64,000 nucleotides of DNA from Bradyrhizobium diazoefficiens (lineage in GTDB: Bacteria > Pseudomonadota > Alphaproteobacteria > Rhizobiales > Xanthobacteraceae). Each line of letters begins with the position of its first letter. Position 1 is the first letter of the stretch. A model generated the notes under the pieces. That model was not told the origin of the DNA and did no database searches. It worked only from the letters and a program-made list of their open reading frames with translations. Below are positions 7,643 through 15,484 of this stretch, in pieces. A program made the position numbers and the translations under genes. The DNA lies in assembly GCF_018131185.1 (NCBI RefSeq), contig NZ_JAFCJE010000007.1, positions 124,001 through 188,000 on the forward strand. The letters run 5' to 3'.

Positions 7643-8191
7643 ATGACAGACCCACACGTCGCAGATCATGAGCATGAGGCGGTCGGACGACCGTCCACCG
7701 GCTTGCTGTCACGGATCAACGCTCCAATTGCTCGCATCGGCATGTATCTGTCCGTGGCCGGCCTGCTCGTCATCGTCACCATCGTGTTCTATCAGGTGTT
7801 CGGGCGCTACGTTCTCAATTCCAGCCCGACCTGGACGGAGAACCTTGCACTGGTTCTGATCCTCTATGTCACGCTGATCGGGGCCGCGGTCGGCGTGCGC
7901 GATGCCGGACACATCGGCATGGATAGTCTGCTGGTCATGCTTCCGGATCATATGCGGGAGAAGATCGAGCTCGTGATCCACGTCCTGGTGGCCGTGTTCG
8001 GCATTGCGATGGCCTATAACGGCTGGATCCTCGGGTCTTCGGTCGGCACCGTGAAGATCCCCAATCTCGGCCTGCCCGAGGTGATCCGCTACGTGCCGCT
8101 CATCGCCTCCGGTCTCCTGATCGTTTCCTTTTCCATCGAGCACATCATGGCTCTCTTGCGCGGCGAAGAGGTCGTCCCCTCATGGAACTGA
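7643..8191 (+). CDS. dctQ: TRAP transporter small permease subunit
   Basis: A 182-residue inner-membrane subunit with four predicted helices (about 32-52, 68-88, 108-128 and 148-168), as expected for DctQ. It includes the family-typical FYQVFGRYVLNSSPTWTENL segment. It pairs with DctM to form the secondary transporter driven by a sodium gradient. GGGAGG precedes ATG 7643, and the last 10 bases overlap dctM. Confidence 0.92.
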   Translation: MTDPHVADHEHEAVGRPSTGLLSRINAPIARIGMYLSVAGLLVIVTIVFYQVFGRYVLNSSPTWTENLALVLILYVTLIGAAVGVRDAGHIGMDSLLVMLPDHMREKIELVIHVLVAVFGIAMAYNGWILGSSVGTVKIPNLGLPEVIRYVPLIASGLLIVSFSIEHIMALLRGEEVVPSWN

Positions 8192-9474
8192 TGATCCTCG
8201 GCGCCACCTTCTTCGGCTTCCTCGTTCTTGGCGTTCCCGTCGCCTTCGCCATCGGCCTCTCGGCGATCTGCACTATTCTCTACGAAGGCCTGCCCGTCGC
8301 GGTCATCTTCCAGCAGATGATGTCGGGAATGAACATCTTCTCCTTCCTTGCCATTCCGTTCTTCGTGTTCAGCGGTGAGCTGATGCTGCATGGCGGTGTT
8401 GCCGACAAGATCGTGCAACTCGCCAAGAATCTCGTCGGGCACATCCGCGGCGGGCTCGGCATGTCGAACGTGGTCGCCTGCACGCTGTTCGGCGGCGTCT
8501 CCGGATCGCCCGTGGCCGACGTGTCCGCCATGGGCGCGGTGATGATCCCGATGATGAAGAAAGAGGGTTTCGACACCGACTACGCCGTCAACGTCACCAC
8601 CCACGCCTCGCTGGTCGGAGCTTTGATGCCGACCAGCCACAACATGATCATCTATGCCCTGGCCGCCGGCGGCAAGGTCTCGATCGGCGCGCTGATCGCC
8701 GCCGGCCTCCTGCCGGCGATCGTGCTGATGGTCTGCATGCTCGTGGCCGCCTACGCTGTCGCGGTGAAGCGCGGCTATCCGGCCGGCAAGTTCCCGGGCT
8801 GGGCCGAGGTGTTCCGCTCGCTCGCGGCCGCGCTGCCGGGTCTTCTGATCGTCGGCATCATCTTGGCCGGCATCCTGTCCGGCGTCTTCACGGCAACCGA
8901 ATCTGCGGCCATCGCGGTCACCTACACGATCCTGCTGACCTTCTTCATCTACCGCACCATGACCTGGGGCAACTTCCTGCGTGCCGCGGCCAAGGCCGTG
9001 AAGACGACGGGCGTGGTGCTGCTGCTGATCGGGGTCTCCACCATGTTCCAGTACCTGATGGGACTCTACGAGGTGGCCGACCTGGCCGGCGAGATGATGA
9101 GCAAGGTGTCGACGCAACCCTGGGTCATCTTCCTGCTCATCAACGTCATCCTGTTCGTGCTCGGCACGTTCATGGACATGGCGGCGACCATTCTGATCTG
9201 CACTCCGATCTTTCTGCCGATCGCGATGAAGGCGGGCATGGACCCGGTGCAGTTCGGCATGCTGATGCTGATCAACTGCGCGCTTGGACTCAACACCCCG
9301 CCGGTCGGAACCACGCAGTTCGTGGGCTGCGCCATCGGCGGCATCTCGGTGGGTGCGGTGATGCGCACCATCCTGCCGTTCTATGCCGCGCTGATCGCAG
9401 CACTGATGTTCGTGACCTACGTCCCTGCATTCTCGCTGTGGCTGCCTCGCCTGTTGATGGGCTACAAGGGCTAG
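8182..9474 (+). CDS. dctM: TRAP transporter large permease subunit
   Basis: A 430-residue polytopic inner-membrane protein (about 11-12 helices) that carries the translocation path. Family motifs include FLAIPFFVFSGELM, GGVSGSPVADVSAMGAVMIP and NCALGLNTPPVGTT, the last typical of the sodium-binding hairpins of DctM. It overlaps dctQ by 10 bases and is followed after 22 bases by the SDR gene. Confidence 0.94.
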   Translation: MELMILGATFFGFLVLGVPVAFAIGLSAICTILYEGLPVAVIFQQMMSGMNIFSFLAIPFFVFSGELMLHGGVADKIVQLAKNLVGHIRGGLGMSNVVACTLFGGVSGSPVADVSAMGAVMIPMMKKEGFDTDYAVNVTTHASLVGALMPTSHNMIIYALAAGGKVSIGALIAAGLLPAIVLMVCMLVAAYAVAVKRGYPAGKFPGWAEVFRSLAAALPGLLIVGIILAGILSGVFTATESAAIAVTYTILLTFFIYRTMTWGNFLRAAAKAVKTTGVVLLLIGVSTMFQYLMGLYEVADLAGEMMSKVSTQPWVIFLLINVILFVLGTFMDMAATILICTPIFLPIAMKAGMDPVQFGMLMLINCALGLNTPPVGTTQFVGCAIGGISVGAVMRTILPFYAALIAALMFVTYVPAFSLWLPRLLMGYKG

Positions 9475-9496
9475 CAGCACCAGGGAGACACTATCA

Positions 9497-10303
9497 GTGA
9501 CGGACTATCGCAAGCTCTTCGATCTCACCGGCAAGACGGCAGTCGTCCTCGGTGCCGCATCCGGCATCGGCAAGTCGTCGGCCGAGGCCCTCGCCGGGTT
9601 AGGGGCCCGTGTCGTTTGCGCCGATCGCGCGCTTGACGCTGCGGAAGCGACGGCCGCAGGTATTCGCGACAAGGGCGGCTGGGCGGAGGCAGCAGCGTGC
9701 GACGCCGCAAGCGCTGCGGACGTCAACGCGCTCGCCATAATCGTGATGCAGAAATTTCCGCGGCTCGACATCGCCGTGACGACGCCCGGGCTCAACATCC
9801 GCAAGACCATCCTCGACTACACCGAGGAGGATCTCGACCGCGTCCTCAACCTGAACGTCAAAGGCACCGTCTGGTTCTTCCAGGCGTTCGGCCGCATCAT
9901 GGTCGAGCAGAAGGGCGGCAGCATCATCGCCTGCTCGTCGGTGCGCGCGGTGACCATCGAGCCGGGCCTCGGTGTCTACGGCTCGACCAAGGCCGCCATC
10001 GGCCTGCTGGTCAAGGGCTTTGCCTCCGAGGTCGGCCACGCCGGCGTGCGCGTCAACGCGATCGCGCCGAGCATCGCCGAGACCGCGCTGACTGGCCCTT
10101 TCAAGCAGCGCCCCGACATCTACAACCTCTACGCCGGCCACACCGTTTTCAACCGCTGGAGCAGCGCCGATGAGGTCGCCACCGCCGTGGCCTATCTCGC
10201 CTCGGACGCCGCGAGCTACGTCAGCGGCAGCACGCTGTTCGTCGATGGCGGCTGGACCGCGGTCGACGGCCCGCCGACCGGTCTCACCCAGCTGCACAAA
10301 TAG
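9497..10303 (+). CDS. Short-chain dehydrogenase/reductase (SDR)
   Basis: A 268-residue NAD(P)-dependent oxidoreductase of the classical SDR family. The cofactor motif is GAASGIGKSSAE near residue 20. The catalytic Ser lies in IIACSSVRA, followed by Tyr and Lys in YGSTK. The C-terminal FVDGGWTAV is usual for sugar-acid and polyol dehydrogenases of this family. Start GTG 9497, with AGGGAG upstream. Its place directly after dctM suggests it oxidises or reduces the imported acid. One position usually held by Asn in the family NAG motif reads TTPGLN here. Confidence 0.88.
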   Translation: MTDYRKLFDLTGKTAVVLGAASGIGKSSAEALAGLGARVVCADRALDAAEATAAGIRDKGGWAEAAACDAASAADVNALAIIVMQKFPRLDIAVTTPGLNIRKTILDYTEEDLDRVLNLNVKGTVWFFQAFGRIMVEQKGGSIIACSSVRAVTIEPGLGVYGSTKAAIGLLVKGFASEVGHAGVRVNAIAPSIAETALTGPFKQRPDIYNLYAGHTVFNRWSSADEVATAVAYLASDAASYVSGSTLFVDGGWTAVDGPPTGLTQLHK

Positions 10304-10458
10304 GTCGATCCGCGCACGAAAGCCGCGCCTCGTTCGGAGTTCCGGCGGCATTTCGCGGTTGCGACAAGACCTTGCAACGGGCATGGCTTGAGCAAATCGC
10401 ATGGCAGTGCCGGATAAATGCGCTCGGCTGGCTGGTATTTTGGTGTTACCAATCTGCC

Positions 10459-12573
10459 ATGAACCAGCACGCCAAGATCGAAATCCGCCATTCGACCTGC
10501 CCGCATGATTGCCCCTCGGCGTGCGCTCTCGATGTCGAGGTGGTCGACGGCCGGAGTATCGGCCGCGTCCGTGGTTCGAAGCGGCAGACCTATACGGCCG
10601 GCGTCGTCTGCGCCAAGGTCGCACGCTACGCCGAGCGCATCCATCACCCCGAGCGGGTGATGTTTCCGATGCGCCGCACCGGGCCGAAGGGTTCAGGTCA
10701 ATTCGTGCGGATCTCCTGGGACGAGGCGCTGGACGAGATCGGCCATCGCTTCAATGCAGCCGAGCGCGAGTTCGGCGCAGAATCGATCTGGCCCTATTAC
10801 TATGCCGGCACGATGGGCTTGGTGATGCGCGACGGCCTCAACCGTCTCACGCATGTCAAAAAATACTCCCGCTTCTATCAGACCATCTGCGCCAATGTCG
10901 CGCGCATCGGCTATGCCATCGGCACCGGCAAGATCGCCGGCGTCGATCCGCGCGAGATGGCGCTCTCCGACCTCGTCGTGATCTGGGGCACCAACCCGGT
11001 CAACACCCAGGTCAACGTGATGACGCACGCCTCCCGCGCCCGCAAGGAGCGCGGCGCGAAGATTGCCGCGGTCGACATCTACGACAACGAGACCATGAAG
11101 CAGGCTGATATCAAGATCATCCTGCGGCCCGGCACCGACGGTGCCTTTGCCTGCGGCGTCATGCACGTCCTGTTTCGCGACGGCTATGCCGACCGCGCCT
11201 ATATGGACGAATACACCGATTGCCCCGCCGAGCTCGAGGCGCACCTGAAGACGCGCACGCCGGAATGGGCGTCTGCGATTTGCGGCGTCCCGGTGGCGGA
11301 AATCGAAGCGTTTGCGAAAGCGGTTGGCGAGACCAAGCGCACCTTCTTCCGCTTCGGCTACGGCTTCACGCGCAGCCGCAATGGCGCCACGCAGATGCAC
11401 GCGGCCAATTGCATTCCCGCGGTGACCGGCGCCTGGCAGCATGAAGGCGGCGGCGCCTTCTTCAACAATTACGCCCTGTGGCATTTCAACGAATCCATCA
11501 TCGAAGGCCACGATGCCATCGACCCAAATGTGCGCGCGCTCGACCAGTCCAAGATTGGTCGCATCCTCACCGGCGATGCCGAAGCCCTGCGGGGCAAGGG
11601 CCCGGTCAAGGCGATGCTGATCCAGAACACCAACCCGATGACGGTGGCGCCGGAGCAGGCGCTGGTGCGCGAGGGTTTTGCGCGCGAGGACCTGTTCGTC
11701 GCAGTGCACGAGCAGTTCATGACCGAGACGGCGCTGATGGCCGACATCGTGCTGCCGGCGACCATGTTCATGGAGCATGACGACCTCTATTACGGCGGCG
11801 GCCACCAGCACATCTCGGTCGGGCCGAAGCTGATCGACCCTCCCGGCGAATGCCGCTCCAACCATGAGGTGCTGCAGGGACTGGCGCCGCGGCTCGGTGC
11901 CAGGCATCCGGGTTTCGAGATGACGCCGCGCGAATTGATCGACGCGACGCTGAAGCTCAGCAATCACGGCGACATTGGCGGCCTCGAAGCCGACCTCTGG
12001 CGCGACCTGCAGCCGGACTTCCGAACCTCGCATTATCTCGATGGCTTTGCCCATGCCGACGGGAAATTCCATTTCAGGGCGGACTGGGCACATCTGCCGT
12101 TCGGCGTGACCATGGGTGATTTCGACAAGATGCCTGATCTGCCGGACCATTGGGCGGTGATCGAGCATTCCGACCAGGCCCATCCGTTCCGGCTAGCGAC
12201 CAGCCCCTCGCGCAGCTTCCTCAACACTACCTTCAACGAGACGCCGTCCTCGCAGGCTCGCGAGGGCAAGGCGAGTGTGATGATCCATCCGCTGGATGCG
12301 GCCGCGCTCGACATCGCCAACGGCGATGCGGTGACGCTCGGCAATACCCGTGGCGAGACCACGCTGGTCGCGACGCTGTTCGACGGCGTGCGGCGCGGGG
12401 TCCTGATCGCGGAATCCGTTCATCCCAACAAGAACCATATCGGCGGGCGTGGCATCAACATGCTGACGGGAGCCGAAGCCGTCGCGCCGATCGGCGGGGC
12501 CGCATTCCATGACAACAAGGTCTGGATCAGGAAAGCCTCTGCGGCTCAGGGCACGCATTCCGTGACGCCATAG
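10459..12573 (+). CDS. Molybdopterin-dependent oxidoreductase with one [4Fe-4S] cluster
   Basis: A 704-residue enzyme of the DMSO-reductase superfamily. Cys14, Cys18, Cys22 and Cys50 (CPHDCPSAC ... VVCAKV) bind the N-terminal [4Fe-4S] cluster. The molybdopterin regions follow (WGTNPVNTQVNVM, VDIYDNETMKQADI, LRPGTDGAFACGVM), and the C-terminal dinucleotide-binding domain begins near residue 580 (HPFRLATSPSRSFLNTTF). There is no Tat signal, so it probably works in the cytoplasm. I chose ATG 10459 because the family begins just before the first cysteine. No chaperone or partner subunit is adjacent. The substrate cannot be read from the sequence. Confidence 0.88.
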   Translation: MNQHAKIEIRHSTCPHDCPSACALDVEVVDGRSIGRVRGSKRQTYTAGVVCAKVARYAERIHHPERVMFPMRRTGPKGSGQFVRISWDEALDEIGHRFNAAEREFGAESIWPYYYAGTMGLVMRDGLNRLTHVKKYSRFYQTICANVARIGYAIGTGKIAGVDPREMALSDLVVIWGTNPVNTQVNVMTHASRARKERGAKIAAVDIYDNETMKQADIKIILRPGTDGAFACGVMHVLFRDGYADRAYMDEYTDCPAELEAHLKTRTPEWASAICGVPVAEIEAFAKAVGETKRTFFRFGYGFTRSRNGATQMHAANCIPAVTGAWQHEGGGAFFNNYALWHFNESIIEGHDAIDPNVRALDQSKIGRILTGDAEALRGKGPVKAMLIQNTNPMTVAPEQALVREGFAREDLFVAVHEQFMTETALMADIVLPATMFMEHDDLYYGGGHQHISVGPKLIDPPGECRSNHEVLQGLAPRLGARHPGFEMTPRELIDATLKLSNHGDIGGLEADLWRDLQPDFRTSHYLDGFAHADGKFHFRADWAHLPFGVTMGDFDKMPDLPDHWAVIEHSDQAHPFRLATSPSRSFLNTTFNETPSSQAREGKASVMIHPLDAAALDIANGDAVTLGNTRGETTLVATLFDGVRRGVLIAESVHPNKNHIGGRGINMLTGAEAVAPIGGAAFHDNKVWIRKASAAQGTHSVTP

Positions 12574-13937
12574 CCCGCGAACTCCTTCGCGATATCAGGG
12601 TTCATCGACTTCGCCTGAGCGATATCGATGGCACCGTCGCCGCCGCTCCTGCGCGTGGCGATGCCGCGGCCGAACAGCGACGACGACGAGCGCGGGTTGC
12701 GCTGGATCGCGTCGTTGTAGTCCTTGATCGCCTCATTGGTCCGGCCGAGCTTGAGGTTGACGAGCCCGCGGCTGTCGAGCGCATCGCTCAATCCGGGATT
12801 GATCTGGAGCGCAAGATTGCAGTCGGCCAGCGCGCCCTGCAGATCGCCGGTGGCAGCGCGTGTCCAGCAGCGGTTGTTGAGCGCCTCGCCATCCCTGGGA
12901 TTCTTGCGGATCACGACGTCGAAATCCTGCATGGCGAGCGCGTAGGCGCGCTTGATCGCATAGACCTGGCCGCGCTTGTATCGCGAGGCGACGTCATTGG
13001 CGTTCGCTGCGATCTTGCGGCTGAGATCGGCGATGACCGGATCCCTGGCGAGATCGCCGGCGTTCGGAGCAGGCTCTGGTTGCAGCGCGTCGCAGACCGG
13101 CTTCTGCGGCTCCGCTTTCTGAGGCTCCGGCTTCGCCGGCTCGCCGGCCTTGTTGTCGGCCGGCTGCGCCACCGAACCGGCGAACGAGAATTCCGTGGTC
13201 AGCGAGGACGACAGCCACGGCACCTGTTCCCGTTTGGTGGCGGCGACCACGCCGTTCTTGGTGTTGGTCAAAGCCTGCTCGGCGCTGATATTCGGCGCGC
13301 GCATCTCGCGGAGCAACTCGGCGACGAACAGGCCGTGATCGGTCTTGCCGCCGACGGCGACCGCGCCGAGCGCTGCGGAGTAGAGCACGAGCGAATTGCT
13401 CGGCGCGATCGCCGGCGCAAGGCCCGCCGAATAGCGGCGGAAGCGCCGCTCGAACGGGTTGCGGCGTGAGGCATCGATCAACGCGATCTTGATCGCGGCG
13501 CCGCGCGTGTTCATCTCGGCGAGAATGGCGTCGAGGCTGAAGCCGTCGCGCGCCACATCCGGCTCGGTCCAGATCTGCGCGTCGACCGGAAGCAGGTAGG
13601 TCTGCCGGTTGGACTGGATGGCAAAGCCGTCGAAGAAGATCAACGCCACGGCGCCGCGTTCGATGCGGGCATAGAAGCGATCCAGCACCTGCCGCATGGC
13701 GTCGGCCGTGAGATTGCTCTGGCGATCGACAACGAAGCCGCCGCGCTTCAGTTCCTCAGCGACGTCCTGGACATCGTTGGCGACCTCGTTCAGCACCACT
13801 TCATTGTCGGGGTATCTTGCGTTGCCGATCACCAGCGCGAGCTTGGCGGCGTCGGCCGCACGGCTTGCGGATCCTGCGCTCAGCGCGAGCAGGCCTGCCA
13901 GCAACATCGTCATCGCGGCGCGCATGAAATGGCTCAT
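12546..13937 (-). CDS. Secreted caspase-fold protein with TPR repeats, catalytic dyad lost
   Basis: A 463-residue protein. Residues 1-28 are a signal peptide. Residues 32-250 are a peptidase C14 (caspase) domain, recognisable by KLALVIGNARY, TYLLPVDAQIW and QVPWLSSSLTTEF. A Pro/Lys/Glu-rich linker spans about 255-300, and three to four TPR units about 310-450. The usual histidine motif SGHG reads DGFA (Phe105), and the usual DACRNNPF reads DASRRNPF (Ser157), so both dyad residues are absent. It is probably a periplasmic pseudo-protease used for binding or scaffolding. Its 3' end overlaps the 3' end of the molybdoenzyme gene by 28 bases. Confidence 0.86.
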   Translation of the reverse strand: MSHFMRAAMTMLLAGLLALSAGSASRAADAAKLALVIGNARYPDNEVVLNEVANDVQDVAEELKRGGFVVDRQSNLTADAMRQVLDRFYARIERGAVALIFFDGFAIQSNRQTYLLPVDAQIWTEPDVARDGFSLDAILAEMNTRGAAIKIALIDASRRNPFERRFRRYSAGLAPAIAPSNSLVLYSAALGAVAVGGKTDHGLFVAELLREMRAPNISAEQALTNTKNGVVAATKREQVPWLSSSLTTEFSFAGSVAQPADNKAGEPAKPEPQKAEPQKPVCDALQPEPAPNAGDLARDPVIADLSRKIAANANDVASRYKRGQVYAIKRAYALAMQDFDVVIRKNPRDGEALNNRCWTRAATGDLQGALADCNLALQINPGLSDALDSRGLVNLKLGRTNEAIKDYNDAIQRNPRSSSSLFGRGIATRRSGGDGAIDIAQAKSMNPDIAKEFAGYGVTECVP

Positions 13938-14105
13938 CGGTGATCAAAATCTCCAGCCAGGATAGCGGTCGTCACCGTTAATTCAATCGCCGTGCGAATT
14001 TGTGCCCACACGCTATGGTGACACGGCGTTGCAGATTGCCCTTGCGCGCGTCGCCCGTCCTGCCGCAAATGGCCGCAAAACGGAACACAAGGAAGCGAAC
14101 CCACC

Positions 14106-14888
14106 ATGACCGACACCACGGCAATCATCACTGAGAAGCGCGGCCAGGCGTTCTGGATCACCATCAACCGGCCGGAGAAACGCAACGCGTTGAACGGCGA
14201 GGTCATCGCCGGCATCACCAAAGGCTATCGCGACGCGCACGACGACAAGGACGTCCGCGTCATCGTGCTGACGGGCGCGGGCGACAAGGCGTTCTGCGCG
14301 GGCGCCGACTTGCAGAATTCCGGCGCGGCTTTCGCGATGGATCATTCCAAACCAAATGTCGACTATGCCGATCTGTTACGTTTGTCACAGAACGCCACAA
14401 AACCGGCGATTGCGCGGGTCGGCGGCGTCTGCATGGCCGGCGGCATGGGCCTTTTATGCATGACCGACATGGCGGTCGCGGCCGATCACGTCATCTTCGG
14501 CCTGCCGGAGGTAAAGGTCGGCGTGTTCCCGATGCAGGTGCTGAGCCTGTTGCAGAGCATCGCGCCCCGGCGCCTCGTCAACGAATGGGCGCTGACGGGC
14601 GAGCCGTTCGACGCCAAGGCCGCGCAGGCCGCGGGCCTTCTCAACTACGTCGTGCCTGCGGCGGAGCTCGATGCCAAGGTCGACTGGCTGATCGGCCGCA
14701 TCGTCGACAAATCGCCGACCGCGATCCGCCGCGGCAAATATGCCATGCGCGCCATCGCCTCGATGTCGTTCGATGAGAGCATCGCCTATACCGAAAGCCA
14801 GATCGCGCTGCTTGCGATGACCGAGGACGCCAAGGAGGGCCTGAAGGCGTTCAGCGAAAAGCGCAAGCCGGTCTGGACGGGGAGGTAG
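14106..14888 (+). CDS. Enoyl-CoA hydratase/isomerase (crotonase) family protein
   Basis: A 260-residue crotonase-fold enzyme. The oxyanion-hole segments are AFCAGADL and the glycine-rich GGVCMAGGMGL. The conserved FGLPEVKVGVFP stretch retains the family glutamate. The C-terminal helix AFSEKRKPVWTG is normal. Substrate class (enoyl-CoA hydration, isomerisation or related) cannot be fixed. AGGAAG precedes ATG 14106. The 168-base gap to the divergent caspase-fold gene must hold both promoters; no clear operator is seen in it. Confidence 0.87.
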   Translation: MTDTTAIITEKRGQAFWITINRPEKRNALNGEVIAGITKGYRDAHDDKDVRVIVLTGAGDKAFCAGADLQNSGAAFAMDHSKPNVDYADLLRLSQNATKPAIARVGGVCMAGGMGLLCMTDMAVAADHVIFGLPEVKVGVFPMQVLSLLQSIAPRRLVNEWALTGEPFDAKAAQAAGLLNYVVPAAELDAKVDWLIGRIVDKSPTAIRRGKYAMRAIASMSFDESIAYTESQIALLAMTEDAKEGLKAFSEKRKPVWTGR

Positions 14889-14947
14889 CTGCACGAGAGG
14901 GGGGTTACCACCTCGATTAGATTTCAACGGAGGCCGCATTCCTCCGC

Positions 14948-15053
14948 CGTCATTCCGGGGCGCGCGTAGCGCGAGCCCGGAATCCATCGTGCAGCAAGCG
15001 ACGCGGGGAAATGGATTCCGGGCTCGCGCCAAGTGGCGCTCCCCGGAATGACG
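14948..15053. repeat. Dispersed palindromic repeat (BIME/REP-like)
   Basis: The outer arms CGTCATTCCGGGG and CCCCGGAATGACG are exact reverse complements. The inner arms GAGCCCGGAATCCAT and ATGGATTCCGGGCTC also pair exactly. The whole 106-base element can fold into a long hairpin. Elements of this composition are scattered in Bradyrhizobium chromosomes. It lies between the ends of two convergent genes, a usual place for such repeats, and may aid termination. Confidence 0.75.
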
Positions 15054-15055
15054 AA

Positions 15056-15484
15056 CTACCCCGCGTTGGCCTTCAGCCCAGCCGCCTGGATACCTGCGAG
15101 CGCGCAGGCCTCGTCATTGTCGGAGGTGTCGCCGGAGACGCCGACGGCGCCGAGCAGGGTGGTGCCGTCCATGATCAGCACGCCGCCGGGCACCGGCACC
15201 AGGGCGCCTCTGGCCATGGTGTTCACGGCATCGATGAAATAGGCCTGCTCCTGCGCGCGCTGGAACAGGGCGCGCGAGCCCACGCCCATGGCGAGCGCGC
15301 CATAGGCCTTTCCGTGCGCGATCTCGGCGCGCATCAGGCTGGTGCCGTCCTGCGCGGCCGCGAGCTTGAGCACGCCGCGGGCGTCGAGGATGGTGACGAC
15401 CAGCGGCTTCAACTTGAGCTCGCCGGCCTTCACGAAGGCGGCGTCGAGGATCTTGCGGGCGGTATCGAGGGTGAGGTCAGCCAT
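15056..15484 (-). CDS. GlcG/HbpS-family haem-binding-like protein
   Basis: A 142-residue protein of the GlcG/HbpS (DUF336) family. It contains LVVTILDARGVLKLAAAQDG, the Ala/Gly-rich helix around HGKAYGALAMG, and the GGVLIMDGTTLLGAVGVSG strand pair. Family members occur beside glycolate oxidase genes (glcG), and some bind haem or cobalamin; the biochemical role is uncertain. Its start overlaps the end of the upstream FAD/Fe-S oxidase gene by 8 bases, so the two are co-transcribed and probably coupled. Confidence 0.85.
   Translation of the reverse strand: MADLTLDTARKILDAAFVKAGELKLKPLVVTILDARGVLKLAAAQDGTSLMRAEIAHGKAYGALAMGVGSRALFQRAQEQAYFIDAVNTMARGALVPVPGGVLIMDGTTLLGAVGVSGDTSDNDEACALAGIQAAGLKANAG

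Noticed and set aside
12546..13937. Active caspase-like protease in a toxin or cell-death system.
   Set aside because: Both catalytic residues are replaced and the protein has a signal peptide; no toxin, TIR, gasdermin or nucleotide-signalling partner is adjacent.
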